The notes beneath the pieces were generated by a model, which made no database searches, was not told the origin of the DNA, and saw only the letters and a list, made by a program, of their open reading frames with translations. Of a stretch of DNA of 64,000 bases, positions 8,304 through 17,808 are shown in pieces. Location: positions 1 to 64,000 of the forward strand of contig CAIXGW010000041.1 of NCBI GenBank assembly GCA_903919145.1, written 5' to 3'. A program made the position numbers and the translations under genes. Source of the DNA: an uncultured Myxococcales bacterium. GTDB lineage: Bacteria; Myxococcota_A; UBA9042. How positions within the stretch are numbered: position 1 is the stretch's first letter; each line of letters opens with the position of its first letter.

Positions 8304-9965
8304 CTACTTCGCGACGGGCCGCGCACCGGCTGGCTGATCGGCGTCTGTGAGCCGGAACAGCGCCCGCGGCAGGCCAGGCTCGCGCACCAGCGGCAAGGGC
8401 CGCCAAGAGGGCGCGGCAATCACCCACGCCGCGCTGGGTTGGCCGCCAGCGCCGCTGTCAAAAGGCAGCAGGCGCAGGTGGGGCACTGCCTCATAGGTCT
8501 GCCAAAGGAAAGCGTCATCGTGGCCGACCACGTCATACGCTACGGCAGCCACGCCGGCCCGCCGCAAGCTGGCGCCGACCAGCGAGCTGCGGTGGGCCAC
8601 GTGTTCCGGCGCAGCATAAAGCAACACGGCTGCGGCCAGCCCAGCGCCGGCGATCGCGGCGATCCACGCCCTGCTGGGCCAACGCGCAGCGGCAGCCGTC
8701 AAGGTGGCAGTGTCAGGCTGCGCCATGGCGTCCTGCTGGCCGGCCGGTCTTGCCTGGGCGTTGAGCCAGCGACTGCCGTGGCGGCGGATGAGCCGCTGCG
8801 CCGGCCCTTCGATCCCTTTCCAGGCCACCAGCGAGGTGACGATCAGCAGCGCCAACTGGCCGCCAAAGACCCAAGGCGAATGGAGCTGGTCGTGCGGCTC
8901 GCCAAGCCAGCGAAACCAAGCGTTCATCACTGGTTCTTGCAAGACGTAGAGGGCAAAGCTCGCCTCGCCCAGGCGGACCAGCCACGGCGCCTGCAACCAC
9001 CGCGCCACCCAGCCGCCCTGCGCCAGACCCAGGACGATCGCAGCAAAGGCCAGCGAGAAGAGCGAATTGTGCAGTAGATCGCGGGGAAGATCGGGCCACA
9101 GCGCCGTAACGCCCAGAGAGATGCCTGCGCCCGCCAAGACCAGGGCGTCGGCCTTTTGCCAAGAAAGCCGCGGCAAGACGGCGTGCAGTCGACCGGCGGC
9201 GATGCCAACCAAGAACTCTGGAAAGCGAAACAATGGGTTGTAGCTAACCACCCGCGGCCATGGGTCAAAGCCGGCCAAGCGCCAGTCCCAGGCCATAGAG
9301 CGCCCAAAGGCCAGGCCCGCCAGCCCGACCAGCCAACAGCCCACCGCCAGCGCAAGCAAGCGCGAGGCACGCCGCTCGCGGCCAAACAACGGCAGGACCA
9401 GCGGAAAGCACAGGTAGAAGAAGGCCTCTACGCTGATGCTCCAGCCCGGCGTGTTCCAGCCAAAAAGCGTACGCGGCGTCCAGGCTTGCAGTGCCAGGGC
9501 CGAGGCAAAGAAGCCCTGCAGGTTGTGGCGGATGGTGCCGCCCGCTTGCAGTCGCTGCACCACGCAGATAGCCCAGCCCAAGAAGTACAAGGGCCACACC
9601 CGGGCCACCCGCGCCAGCCAGAAGGCCTTGGGATGCTCTACCCGGCCGCGATCGCCTTGGTAGGTATACGTCAAGATGAAGCCAGACAGGACGTAGAACA
9701 GTGCGACGGCCGAGTCGCCGTGGTCGCGCAGTCGCTCCAGCGGCGCCGGCAAGCTGGCCCAGGCAGTGCAGCGCGCGTGGTAGAACACCACATGCAAGGC
9801 GGCAAAGAAGCGAATGGAAGTCAGCGCATCCAGACGTGCAGTCGGGGCGTGACCGACGGCTGGGTCGGCCGCCGCGGTCGGCTGGGTGGGCCCTGTCCCT
9901 GGCCCGGTCGGTACTGCCCCTGTAGGCGCTGACGCTGTGGCTGTGGGCGCTGTCGCGGTGGGCAC
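8304..9965 (-). CDS. Acyltransferase 3 family (OafA/YrhL-like) membrane protein
   Basis: ARLDALTSIRFFAALHVVFYHARC ... VALFYVLSGFILTYTY ... FWLARVARVWPLYFLGW; multiple TM helices. Confidence 0.85.
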   Translation of the reverse strand: MPTATAPTATASAPTGAVPTGPGTGPTQPTAAADPAVGHAPTARLDALTSIRFFAALHVVFYHARCTAWASLPAPLERLRDHGDSAVALFYVLSGFILTYTYQGDRGRVEHPKAFWLARVARVWPLYFLGWAICVVQRLQAGGTIRHNLQGFFASALALQAWTPRTLFGWNTPGWSISVEAFFYLCFPLVLPLFGRERRASRLLALAVGCWLVGLAGLAFGRSMAWDWRLAGFDPWPRVVSYNPLFRFPEFLVGIAAGRLHAVLPRLSWQKADALVLAGAGISLGVTALWPDLPRDLLHNSLFSLAFAAIVLGLAQGGWVARWLQAPWLVRLGEASFALYVLQEPVMNAWFRWLGEPHDQLHSPWVFGGQLALLIVTSLVAWKGIEGPAQRLIRRHGSRWLNAQARPAGQQDAMAQPDTATLTAAAARWPSRAWIAAIAGAGLAAAVLLYAAPEHVAHRSSLVGASLRRAGVAAVAYDVVGHDDAFLWQTYEAVPHLRLLPFDSGAGGQPSAAWVIAAPSWRPLPLVREPGLPRALFRLTDADQPAGARPVAK

Positions 9966-10055
9966 TGGCTGGACCTCTGAGAGCTGCGCGCTGGGGAGCC
10001 GTGAGCTCGCAGCCCTTCACCGAGGCCGGGAGCCGTCGCCCCAGGGGCGCCCTGG

Positions 10056-11600
10056 CTAGAATACCGGCTGGCACACCTGAAAGGTCGTCATGCTGTCGTT
10101 GGCAAACTTCACGCCGCCCTTGCAGGCCCAACTGGGGCAGTCGGCGTCGGCCTTGCACTGACTGCCAGAGGCGCTGCACTTGCCATTCTTGCAGCCGCCC
10201 GGCAACACTGCGCAATCATTGTTGTTCTTGCAAAGCGCCAGGCAGCCGCTGATGCCGCACCAGCCTGTCTCGCACAGGGCAATCACGCCCACCACCGGAT
10301 AGTCGTTGCAGGCCTGGGTGCCCTTGACGCCAGCCGTGCCCACCGGGTTGCTCTGCTTGGGCGAGCAGCGCGCCTGGTAGTCGGCCAGCAAGGTGATGAC
10401 CCGGCAGACTTCGCCGGCTTGGCAGTCGCTGTTGGCGGCGCAGGGCGCAAAGTTACTGCCGGGCAGGCAGATTTGGTCGGTCTGGCCCACCAGCACCTGG
10501 GCCGGCGAGTTCTGCTCGACACAGCGGAATTCCGCCCCCATCGTGCCCTTGACGGCGCCGGTGCACTGGCTGACCTGGCCCGGATCCTCGATTCCATCGG
10601 GCCCTGCGGCGCCCGTCAGGTTGTTGACCTGGTCCTGGGCAATAGAGCACTTCTTGGAGCAGACGCCGCCCACACACAGCCCGCCTTCGCACTGGTTGTG
10701 CATGCACTCAATGTGCTGCTTTTGGGCGAATTGCGACGCGCCAGGCGGCGGCACCGGGCACTCTTCGCTGGGTCCGCAGTACTCGCCAAACTTGCGCTTG
10801 ATCTTGGGGTTGTCGAGCTTGCAGGAGTTGGCCGAGCAGAACTGGTTGATCTGGCACTGGCCGCAGCTCTTGGCGCAGCTCGGCTTGGAGAAGCCGCAGG
10901 CAATCCCGCTGCACGGGCAGTCGCCGCCGCCAGCAGTGCACTTGTTGGCTTCGCATTTTTCGTCGGCGCCGCAGCCGCCGCAGTTCTGGGCGCAGCCGGG
11001 GGGGACACCGCAGACCCCCGGCTTGCACGCGCACTTGGGGTCCGGCACGCACGCGTAGTTGCTGCACAGCAGCCCGGTCTGGCACTCGCCGCACGCCTTC
11101 TCGCACCCGGGCCAGGTCCCGCACTCCAGGTTGGTGCAAGAGCAGTCCAAGTCGCAAAAATTGTTCAGGCAATTCAGGCCCTCATCGCAGCCGCCGCAGT
11201 CTTTGCCGCAGCCGGGCAGGATGCCGCACTCTTTGGCCTCGCACTTGCAGTTGGGATCGGCCTCGCACATGTTGGCGTTGCACAAAGCGCCCTTGGGGCA
11301 CAGGCCGCAGTCCAAGGACGGGCAGCCGGGCGGGTTGCCGCACTCCAGGCCGGCGCAGGTGCAGGTGTCGGGCGCGTCGGCGACTTCTTTGGCCACGTCG
11401 GCTTTGACGTCGGGCTTGGGGGCCACGTCTTGCGCAGGACCCTTGTCGCTGATGGCGTAGATGTCGGCATAGGCCAGGCCCGGCTGGTTGGGCGTGCTCT
11501 GGCTACAGGCGCTTAGACCTGCGCCCCCCAAGGCCAGCCACAGTCCAAGCACGGGTACGGAACCGCCAGCTGCGGCGCGCAAAAGCAATTGGACGACCAT
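10056..11600 (-). CDS. Cys-rich repeat lipoprotein
   Basis: Lipobox-like GLSACSQ; about five ~37-aa modules CxC..ECG..PGC...CG.C..G..C..N.C; strong SD (AGAGGAG) before the ATG at 11600. Confidence 0.7.
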   Translation of the reverse strand: MVVQLLLRAAAGGSVPVLGLWLALGGAGLSACSQSTPNQPGLAYADIYAISDKGPAQDVAPKPDVKADVAKEVADAPDTCTCAGLECGNPPGCPSLDCGLCPKGALCNANMCEADPNCKCEAKECGILPGCGKDCGGCDEGLNCLNNFCDLDCSCTNLECGTWPGCEKACGECQTGLLCSNYACVPDPKCACKPGVCGVPPGCAQNCGGCGADEKCEANKCTAGGGDCPCSGIACGFSKPSCAKSCGQCQINQFCSANSCKLDNPKIKRKFGEYCGPSEECPVPPPGASQFAQKQHIECMHNQCEGGLCVGGVCSKKCSIAQDQVNNLTGAAGPDGIEDPGQVSQCTGAVKGTMGAEFRCVEQNSPAQVLVGQTDQICLPGSNFAPCAANSDCQAGEVCRVITLLADYQARCSPKQSNPVGTAGVKGTQACNDYPVVGVIALCETGWCGISGCLALCKNNNDCAVLPGGCKNGKCSASGSQCKADADCPSWACKGGVKFANDSMTTFQVCQPVF

Positions 11601-11812
11601 TGTGCTCCTCTGTTGGCTCTTGCCCTTGTCAGCCATAGGGTACCCGCCGGGTCTCAGCGTTCCAACAAGGATAGCGCATTAGTCGCAGTTGCGGAGGCTG
11701 GCGGGGCGCTAGCATCCCGCGCCCGCTTCCTTGCCGAGCCAAGGTCGGACCTAGGAGTTGCCGTACCAGGGGGCCCAAAGGCTCCGTGGCCCAGCGGCGA
11801 GGCTCTGCGGTC

Positions 11813-13621
11813 CTAGGCGTACAGCGACTCGATCTCCGCTGCGTACTTGTCTCGGATGACTTTGCGCTTGATCTTCATGGTCGGAGTGAGCTCTCCCCCT
11901 TCAATGCTGAACTCGCCGGGGATGATGAGCCAGCGCTTGACCGTCTGAACTTGGGCCAGATGGCTGTTGGTGCTGTCGATGGCCCGCTGCAGGTGGGCGC
12001 GAAAACGCTCGCAGGTCGCCGCCGCCGCCACGTCGCGGGCTGGGCTGCCGATGATCTGGGCTTCGCTGGCGATCTTTTCTGGATCCAGGGTCAGCAGCGC
12101 AGACAGGTACTTGCGTTGGTCGCCAATGACCACCGCCTGGGCTACCAGGGGGATGCCCTTGAGCAGCCCCTCTATCAGCTGCGGGGCCACGTTCTCGCCG
12201 CCGGCGGTGATCAGCAGGTCCTTTTTGCGGTCGGTGATCTTGAGCATGCCGCGCTCGTCCAGCGTGCCCACGTCGCCCGAGTGCAGCCAGCCCTTGGCGT
12301 CCATGGCCTCGGCCGTTGCTTCTGGGGCCTTGAAGTAGCCCTTGAAGACGTGGCGGCCGCGCATGCAGACCTCGCCATCTTCGGCGATCTTCAGCTCGGC
12401 GCCAGGCATCACCGGACCGGTCTTGCCGGTGGCCCAGCACTGCGGCGTCGAGATGGTGCCGGGGCCGGTGCACTCGCTCATGCCGTACACTTCGTGGATG
12501 ACGATGCCCAGCGAGAGGAAGTACTCCAGCGTGGACTTGGAGATGGGCGCGGCACTGGTGATCTGCACGCGGCAGCGGTCCAGGCCCAGGGCGGCGCGCA
12601 CCTTGGCAAACACCAGCTTGTTGGCCAGCTGGTACTCCCAGCCGGGCTCTTGGCCGTTTTGCAGCGCATAGCCGCCGCGCAGCCCCACCTCGCGGGCCCA
12701 CGTAGCGATCTTCTTCTTTAGCGCCGAGTTGTCGGCGGCAGCCGCCTGGATCTTGGCCTGGATCTTCTCCCAGACCCGCGGCACGCCCAAGAAATAGTGG
12801 GGGCGCACTTCGCGCAGGTTGTCACCCAGCTTGTCCAGGCTCTCGGCAAACCAGGTGCAGCCGCCCAGGTAGATCGGCCCGTGCAGAGACACGATCTGCT
12901 CGGCAATGTGCGACAGCGGCAAGTAAGAAAGGCACTGATCCCCTTGGCGGATATCGACCGTGCCCAGCACCTGGCGGGCGGTCCACGTCAGGTTGTCGTG
13001 GGTCAGCATCACGCCTTTGGGTTGGCCGGTGGTGCCCGAGGTATAGATCAAAGTGCAGACGTCATCGGCCTTTTGCGCTGCCATGCGGGCTTCAAGCTCG
13101 CTTTGGGGCACCTGCAAGCCCAGGCGCAGAAACTCCTCCCAGGAGTGGACACGCGGGTCGTCGTCGGCGCCATTCATCAGCACAATGTGGTGCAGGTCCG
13201 GCAGGCGCGGCCAGATCTCGCGGTACTTGGCCAGCTGCCGCTGGTCCTCCAAGACGGCCACCGCCGCTTCGCAGTGTTCGGTGATGAAGTGGCACTGCTC
13301 AGCGGAGTTGGTGGTATAGATGCCCGCTGGCACCGCGCCGCAGTGGATCGCCGCCAGGTCCGCCACAAACCACTGGGGGCAGCCGCTGCCCAGAATCGCC
13401 ACGCCTTTTCCAGGCTTGGCCCCCAGGTGGATCAGCGCCCGCGCCGCCTGGTGGACTTCGCTGTGGTACTCGCTCCAGGTCGTCGCCTGCCACAGGCCGT
13501 CGCGCTTGATCCGCATGGCCGGCTGATCGCCGTGGGTGCGGGCAGTCAGATCCAGGGCTTCAAACACGCGGCGCACATCGGAAAGCGAGGTCGGCGTGGC
13601 CTGTGAAATCGGCGAGGGCAT
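11813..13621 (-). CDS. Long-chain fatty-acid--CoA ligase (AMP-binding)
   Basis: IYTSGTTGQPKGVMLTHDNL; YGMSECTGPGTIS; GWLHSGDVGTLDERGMLKITDRKKDLLITAGGENVAP. Confidence 0.93.
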   Translation of the reverse strand: MPSPISQATPTSLSDVRRVFEALDLTARTHGDQPAMRIKRDGLWQATTWSEYHSEVHQAARALIHLGAKPGKGVAILGSGCPQWFVADLAAIHCGAVPAGIYTTNSAEQCHFITEHCEAAVAVLEDQRQLAKYREIWPRLPDLHHIVLMNGADDDPRVHSWEEFLRLGLQVPQSELEARMAAQKADDVCTLIYTSGTTGQPKGVMLTHDNLTWTARQVLGTVDIRQGDQCLSYLPLSHIAEQIVSLHGPIYLGGCTWFAESLDKLGDNLREVRPHYFLGVPRVWEKIQAKIQAAAADNSALKKKIATWAREVGLRGGYALQNGQEPGWEYQLANKLVFAKVRAALGLDRCRVQITSAAPISKSTLEYFLSLGIVIHEVYGMSECTGPGTISTPQCWATGKTGPVMPGAELKIAEDGEVCMRGRHVFKGYFKAPEATAEAMDAKGWLHSGDVGTLDERGMLKITDRKKDLLITAGGENVAPQLIEGLLKGIPLVAQAVVIGDQRKYLSALLTLDPEKIASEAQIIGSPARDVAAAATCERFRAHLQRAIDSTNSHLAQVQTVKRWLIIPGEFSIEGGELTPTMKIKRKVIRDKYAAEIESLYA

Positions 13622-13812
13622 GGGCGAGTCTCCAGATCAAGATTTGCCCTGAGAATCGCCGATCTTGGCAGCGCCGGTCAACTGACTTGCAGGGCCAGCC
13701 GGCAATCCAGAGCTGGCGTGCTGTACTCCCGCAAACCCGGAGTTCGCGGCGGGCGGCGGAACCGATAATTCGCCCTGGGTTGCACCTGGTTTTTGTTCAG
13801 AGGTCTTGGGTC

Positions 13813-14760
13813 CTAGCGGATGTAGCTGGCAACGGCTGTGGCCAGGTCGACTTGGCCCGCCAGCACGTCGGCCAGGCCGCGCAGGATCGGCGTCTCGACC
13901 CCCTTGGCCTTGCACAGCTTGGCCACCACCGCCGCGGCGTCGGCGCCGTCGATGTTGCCCAGTGTGGCCTTGATCTCGCTGATGGTTTTACCGCGGGCCA
14001 GCAGGCGGCCGGCCTGCATGTCGCGGCTGTCCGCTTCCCGCTCTACCAACAGGAAGCCCAGGCCGGCAAAGCCATAGGCGGAATGGGCCTCTCCGCCGGC
14101 GGCCACCACGGCGCTGGCCAGCTCGGCAGCGGCGTTGGCCACCAGACCGGCGCGCGCCGCTGGACCAAAGCCCAGGCCATCGGCGATGCCCAGCGCCAGG
14201 GCCAGGGCGCTGGCCGCCGCCGCCGCCATCTCGACGCCGACCTGATCGCGCTCAGGCTTCAGGTGCAAGACCGGGCCGTGCAGCGCGTCGGCTGTGGCCT
14301 GCTGGACCTCTTGGAAGCGGCTGGCGATCACGGCGGCGTTGGGCCGTCCGGCGCGCAACTCGTCAACCAGGGCCGCGCCCAGCAGGGCACCGGTGCGCAA
14401 CACTGCCGTCTCCTCGGCCATTACCCGCTGGGGCAGGGCGCCACTGTGCGGATCCAGGCCGCGCACGGCGTGCACCAGCAGATGCGCCCCATCCAACACG
14501 TCTCCCAGGCTGCGGCACAGCCCGCGCAGCCGGGCCGCCGGCACTGCCAGCAGCACCAGCTCGCAGTTGTTGGCGACATCCAGCAGCTCGCGGGTGGTGC
14601 GAACCCTCTCGGCTGGCAGCTCCGCGGTTGGGTCAACTTCGCCGTCCTCGCTCCACAGCACCACTGGCGAACCTTGCCGCGCCGCCAGCTGCGCCAAGGT
14701 GGTGCCCCAGCGCCCGGCGCCCAGCACGCCAACGCCCGGGCGAAACGCGTTGCGGTTCAT
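13813..14760 (-). CDS. Glycerol-3-phosphate dehydrogenase (GpsA)-like protein lacking canonical catalytic residues
   Basis: GVLGAGRWGTTLAQLAARQGSPVVLWSED N-terminal NAD fold; GIADGLGFGPAARA and GFAGLGFLL align with GpsA, but the conserved Lys/Asp positions are substituted. Confidence 0.7.
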   Translation of the reverse strand: MNRNAFRPGVGVLGAGRWGTTLAQLAARQGSPVVLWSEDGEVDPTAELPAERVRTTRELLDVANNCELVLLAVPAARLRGLCRSLGDVLDGAHLLVHAVRGLDPHSGALPQRVMAEETAVLRTGALLGAALVDELRAGRPNAAVIASRFQEVQQATADALHGPVLHLKPERDQVGVEMAAAAASALALALGIADGLGFGPAARAGLVANAAAELASAVVAAGGEAHSAYGFAGLGFLLVEREADSRDMQAGRLLARGKTISEIKATLGNIDGADAAAVVAKLCKAKGVETPILRGLADVLAGQVDLATAVASYIR

Positions 14761-16373
14761 ACGGCCCCCTTGCTGGTGGTGGAAAGTCCAATGCTCTCCA
14801 GGCGATTGGCATAGTAGTACAGCAGGCGCGGGTGCTGGATCTCACTGCCGCTAGAGGTGGCCCGCAGCACCGGCGCCGAGTGGTACATCGCAAAGATCCG
14901 CTGCGCCGCTTCGACCAATTGCAGCGCATTGAGGCGTTGCACATCGTGGGCCAGCTGCAGCTCGCCCTTGGCAGCCAGGAACTTGCAGGCATCCAGCACC
15001 GCATCGACTTCCGCCGCCAGGTCCGCTTGGCTCAGGTGATCGCCGCGGCAGACGCGCAGCCGCTGGAACAGGTCGGCGCCCGGGTAGCGGTGCGCCACCA
15101 GCCGCCACGCCGCGTGGGCCACCAGCGCCGTAGAGACCACCACGGTGTTCTGGCGAAAAGATTTGGTGATCGCCTGGCCGCAGCGGCGGGTGTACTCGGC
15201 GTCGCGATCGCCGTCTTGCACCACCTGGCCGCCGCGCCACAGGTAGCGGGCCGTGTCGATCGGCCGGCCGCGCGGATCGCGAGACGTGCCGTTGGCATCC
15301 ACCGGGTTGCCAAACAGGTCCAGGGGCTCGCCAAAACGGATGTAGGTCGTATACTCCAACTGCATCATCTTATAGAGGAAGGTTGCCACTTCTTTGGGCC
15401 GGCTGAACTCGTCGTCGTCAATGATGTAGCGGTGGCCGCCGTCCTGCCGCAGGGCGTCTTCGATCAGCGTCTCTGCCTCCAACACCAAGTGGTAGTTGAT
15501 GGTCAGCGGGCACACGTAGATCTCGGCGTTGGGCTTGCCCATCTGCAAGTTGCGCGCGTAGGCCGAAAGCCCCGTGCCCAGCAGGCCCAGCTTGACCTTT
15601 TTTTCGACCTGGTTGCTGCGAGAGCGGGTACCGCCGGGAAAGAACAGCGAATGGTAGCCGCGCTCCAGCAGGACTTCGCTATAGGCTTTGAGCACTTCCT
15701 TATAGAGCGTGTGGCGAATCCGCCGGTCGACCTTGTAGGCCCCCAGGTTGTGCATGAAGAAAGACGTCACCGGGCTGGTAAACAGGTTCTTGCCTGCGCC
15801 ATAGGTCACTGGCGGCAGCCCCGCCTCGTGCAGAGCCCAGCCGACCGCAAGCGAGTCCAGGTTAGAAGAGTGCGTGGGCACCACTATCAGCGTGCCCTTC
15901 TCCGCAAGCCTGCGCCAACTCTCAATAGCGCCTGACAAAATGACCCGCTCGGCCAGCTTCTTGCCGTGGTGCAACAACGTGTCGAGGTTGTTGGTGTTGA
16001 ACAGCGTGCCCAGCCCCAAGGGCAGCAGCTTGGTGGCAAAACGGTAGACGTTGGGGGTGAACCGCCCCGCCACATCGTGGGCATAGTCACTGGTCAAAGC
16101 CCTGACTGTCCTGGTCTTTTCGACGTCAGACAGGTTGTGCAGGTCGCGGGCCAGGTCCTGCCAGTAGCCAAACGGGTGCAGGTCCAGCGCCGTGCTGCCG
16201 CGCTCCAGCCGCTGCATCTCCAGGTACGCCGCTTCGTTGAGCACGTACTCCAGCGACTGGGCGCGATCGCGGTAGCTGGCGGTCACCTTGTCTCGCACCA
16301 CCCGCTCGGTGACGTCGGCCAAGATATCTTCCCGCTCTTCCATGAACTGAAATATCCGCGGCTGCTGGGCCAT
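14757..16373 (-). CDS. PlsB-like glycerol-3-phosphate 1-O-acyltransferase family protein
   Basis: HX4D motif in IVVPTHSSNLDSLAVGWAL; FFPGGTRSRSNQVEKKVKLGLL. Start at MAQQPRIFQF; 4-nt ATGA overlap with downstream gpsA-like gene. Confidence 0.8.
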   Translation of the reverse strand: MAQQPRIFQFMEEREDILADVTERVVRDKVTASYRDRAQSLEYVLNEAAYLEMQRLERGSTALDLHPFGYWQDLARDLHNLSDVEKTRTVRALTSDYAHDVAGRFTPNVYRFATKLLPLGLGTLFNTNNLDTLLHHGKKLAERVILSGAIESWRRLAEKGTLIVVPTHSSNLDSLAVGWALHEAGLPPVTYGAGKNLFTSPVTSFFMHNLGAYKVDRRIRHTLYKEVLKAYSEVLLERGYHSLFFPGGTRSRSNQVEKKVKLGLLGTGLSAYARNLQMGKPNAEIYVCPLTINYHLVLEAETLIEDALRQDGGHRYIIDDDEFSRPKEVATFLYKMMQLEYTTYIRFGEPLDLFGNPVDANGTSRDPRGRPIDTARYLWRGGQVVQDGDRDAEYTRRCGQAITKSFRQNTVVVSTALVAHAAWRLVAHRYPGADLFQRLRVCRGDHLSQADLAAEVDAVLDACKFLAAKGELQLAHDVQRLNALQLVEAAQRIFAMYHSAPVLRATSSGSEIQHPRLLYYYANRLESIGLSTTSKGAV

Positions 16374-16450
16374 GGCGACGCTCCTCCCGGGCGGCCAAAT
16401 GCTACTCCACCGCTGGGGCAGCGTCACCTGGGCCGGCGGGCGTGGCCTCA

Positions 16451-16482
16451 GACAGTCCCCTAGGCAATGTCTGATCCATGAA
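16451..16482 (+). repeat. REP-like palindrome copy 5 (GACAGTCCCCTAGGCAATGTCTGATCCATGAA)
   Basis: Differs from copy 1 at one position in the 21-nt palindrome; same tail as copy 3. Confidence 0.85.
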
Positions 16483-16583
16483 TATGCGGCGGAATTTGGG
16501 CGGGGCTGCGGTCGGTCCAGGCACGCTTGCAGCCCGGCCATGCTTGGGCCAAGCTGCGCCCACGCCGCGCGGCGGAGGGCACG

Positions 16584-16991
16584 ATGGGCGACCACCACAG
16601 CAAGCAAGGCCACGGCCAAGCCGATCCGCCGCCAGCGGCGCCGGCAACACCGCTCGTGCCGCCAGCCGAGGGCCAGGCAGCTGCTCAGCCGTCCGCTTCG
16701 GCCGGTCCGGAGACAGCCGCAGGCCTTGCCCACACCCACCGCCAGCCCAACAACCCGCTGCACGGCGTGACCCTGGAGGTGATGCTGCGCTACCTGGTGA
16801 CCAACCTGGGCTGGCCGGGGCTGGCGCAAAAGATCGCTGTGCGCTGCTTTGCCACCGACCCGAGCATGGGTTCTAGTTTGAAATTCCTAAGAAAAACCCC
16901 GTGGGCGCGCGAGAAGGTAGAGAGCCTGTACCTGTTCATGCTCAGAGAGCAGAAGCGCCACAGCCGCCGCCCGGTCCAGCCCAAGGGCTAG
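16584..16991 (+). CDS. VF530/DUF2132 family DNA-binding protein
   Basis: NNPLHGVTLEVMLRYLVTNLGWPGLAQKIAVRCFATDPSMGSSLKFLRKTPWAREKVESLYL. Confidence 0.8.
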   Translation: MGDHHSKQGHGQADPPPAAPATPLVPPAEGQAAAQPSASAGPETAAGLAHTHRQPNNPLHGVTLEVMLRYLVTNLGWPGLAQKIAVRCFATDPSMGSSLKFLRKTPWAREKVESLYLFMLREQKRHSRRPVQPKG

Positions 16992-17130
16992 TGCCCAAAA
17001 ACGTTAATTCGATCCGGGTTACAACCAGTTCTGCTTCACCGGCCGTGGGCGCGACGGCTAGCTCCTGGTTCCGTGGCTCGCCAACCGCGCCGCAGCGGTC
17101 GCGCCGGCTCCATGACTGGGTATCGCCAGC
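16987..17130 (+). repeat. Second copy of the 42546 element (right-arm orientation), downstream of DUF2132 gene; right boundary approximate
   Basis: GCTAGTGCCCAAAAACGTTAATTCGATCCGGGTTACAACC versus GCTAGTACCCAAGACCGTGCATTCGATCCGGGTTACACCC (34/40 by eye). Confidence 0.75.
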
Positions 17131-17362
17131 GCCAGCACCCGCGGGCGGTCTGGTCGTGACATCGCGATCACCAGATCGGTAACACTTTGATCAGTTGAAA
17201 GAAAGCCGCGGCCCTCCAGCCGACCGCCCAGGGCTCGCCGCCGCGTCCTGTATGACTTGACAGGCATGTCAGGCTCGCGTGCAGCGATTTCGCTTCTGCG
17301 GGCCCAATGCGTAGCGTAGGAGGGAGCCCACTTTCGGGCCCCTAGAGCAAAGAGAGATCGCA

Positions 17363-17737
17363 ATGCGCAAAAATCCCCTGACCTCGCTGGCCCTGTTCAC
17401 CGTCGGCGTCCTGTCTGTGGCTGGCCTGTATGCCTGTGACAGCGAGCCCGCCAAGAGCGAACCCGCGGCGACCGCCAAGGATGCTACTTCAGACGGCTCA
17501 GACGCCGCAGCTCTGGCCGATGCGGCCACCACCTCCGACGCCGCCAGCGGTTCTGACACGGCCGCCGCTGACACCACAGCTGACACCACTGCGCCGCTGC
17601 CAGACGCCGCAGCCGATGCTGCAGTGGACGCTGACGATGTGGGGCTGGCCGATGCAGCCAGTGCTGCGGATGCCGCTGAGGATGCCAGCCCCACTGCGGA
17701 TGCGGCTGGCCCGCCGGCCGACGTGACCTCGACCTGA
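17363..17737 (+). CDS. Small Asp/Ala-rich putative lipoprotein
   Basis: MRKNPLTSLALFTVGVLSVAGLYACDSEP lipobox-like, followed by a low-complexity D/A/T tail. Confidence 0.55.
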   Translation: MRKNPLTSLALFTVGVLSVAGLYACDSEPAKSEPAATAKDATSDGSDAAALADAATTSDAASGSDTAAADTTADTTAPLPDAAADAAVDADDVGLADAASAADAAEDASPTADAAGPPADVTST

Positions 17738-17808
17738 TCCCCGTCTGACAGGTCCTTTGCAGTGGCCCGCCGCAGGGTTCTGGCCCCATCGCTACCAACC
17801 GCGCTGGG

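Noticed and set aside
10419-11516. 365-aa plus-strand ORF
   Set aside because: Ala/Val-rich antisense shadow of the Cys-module lipoprotein gene.
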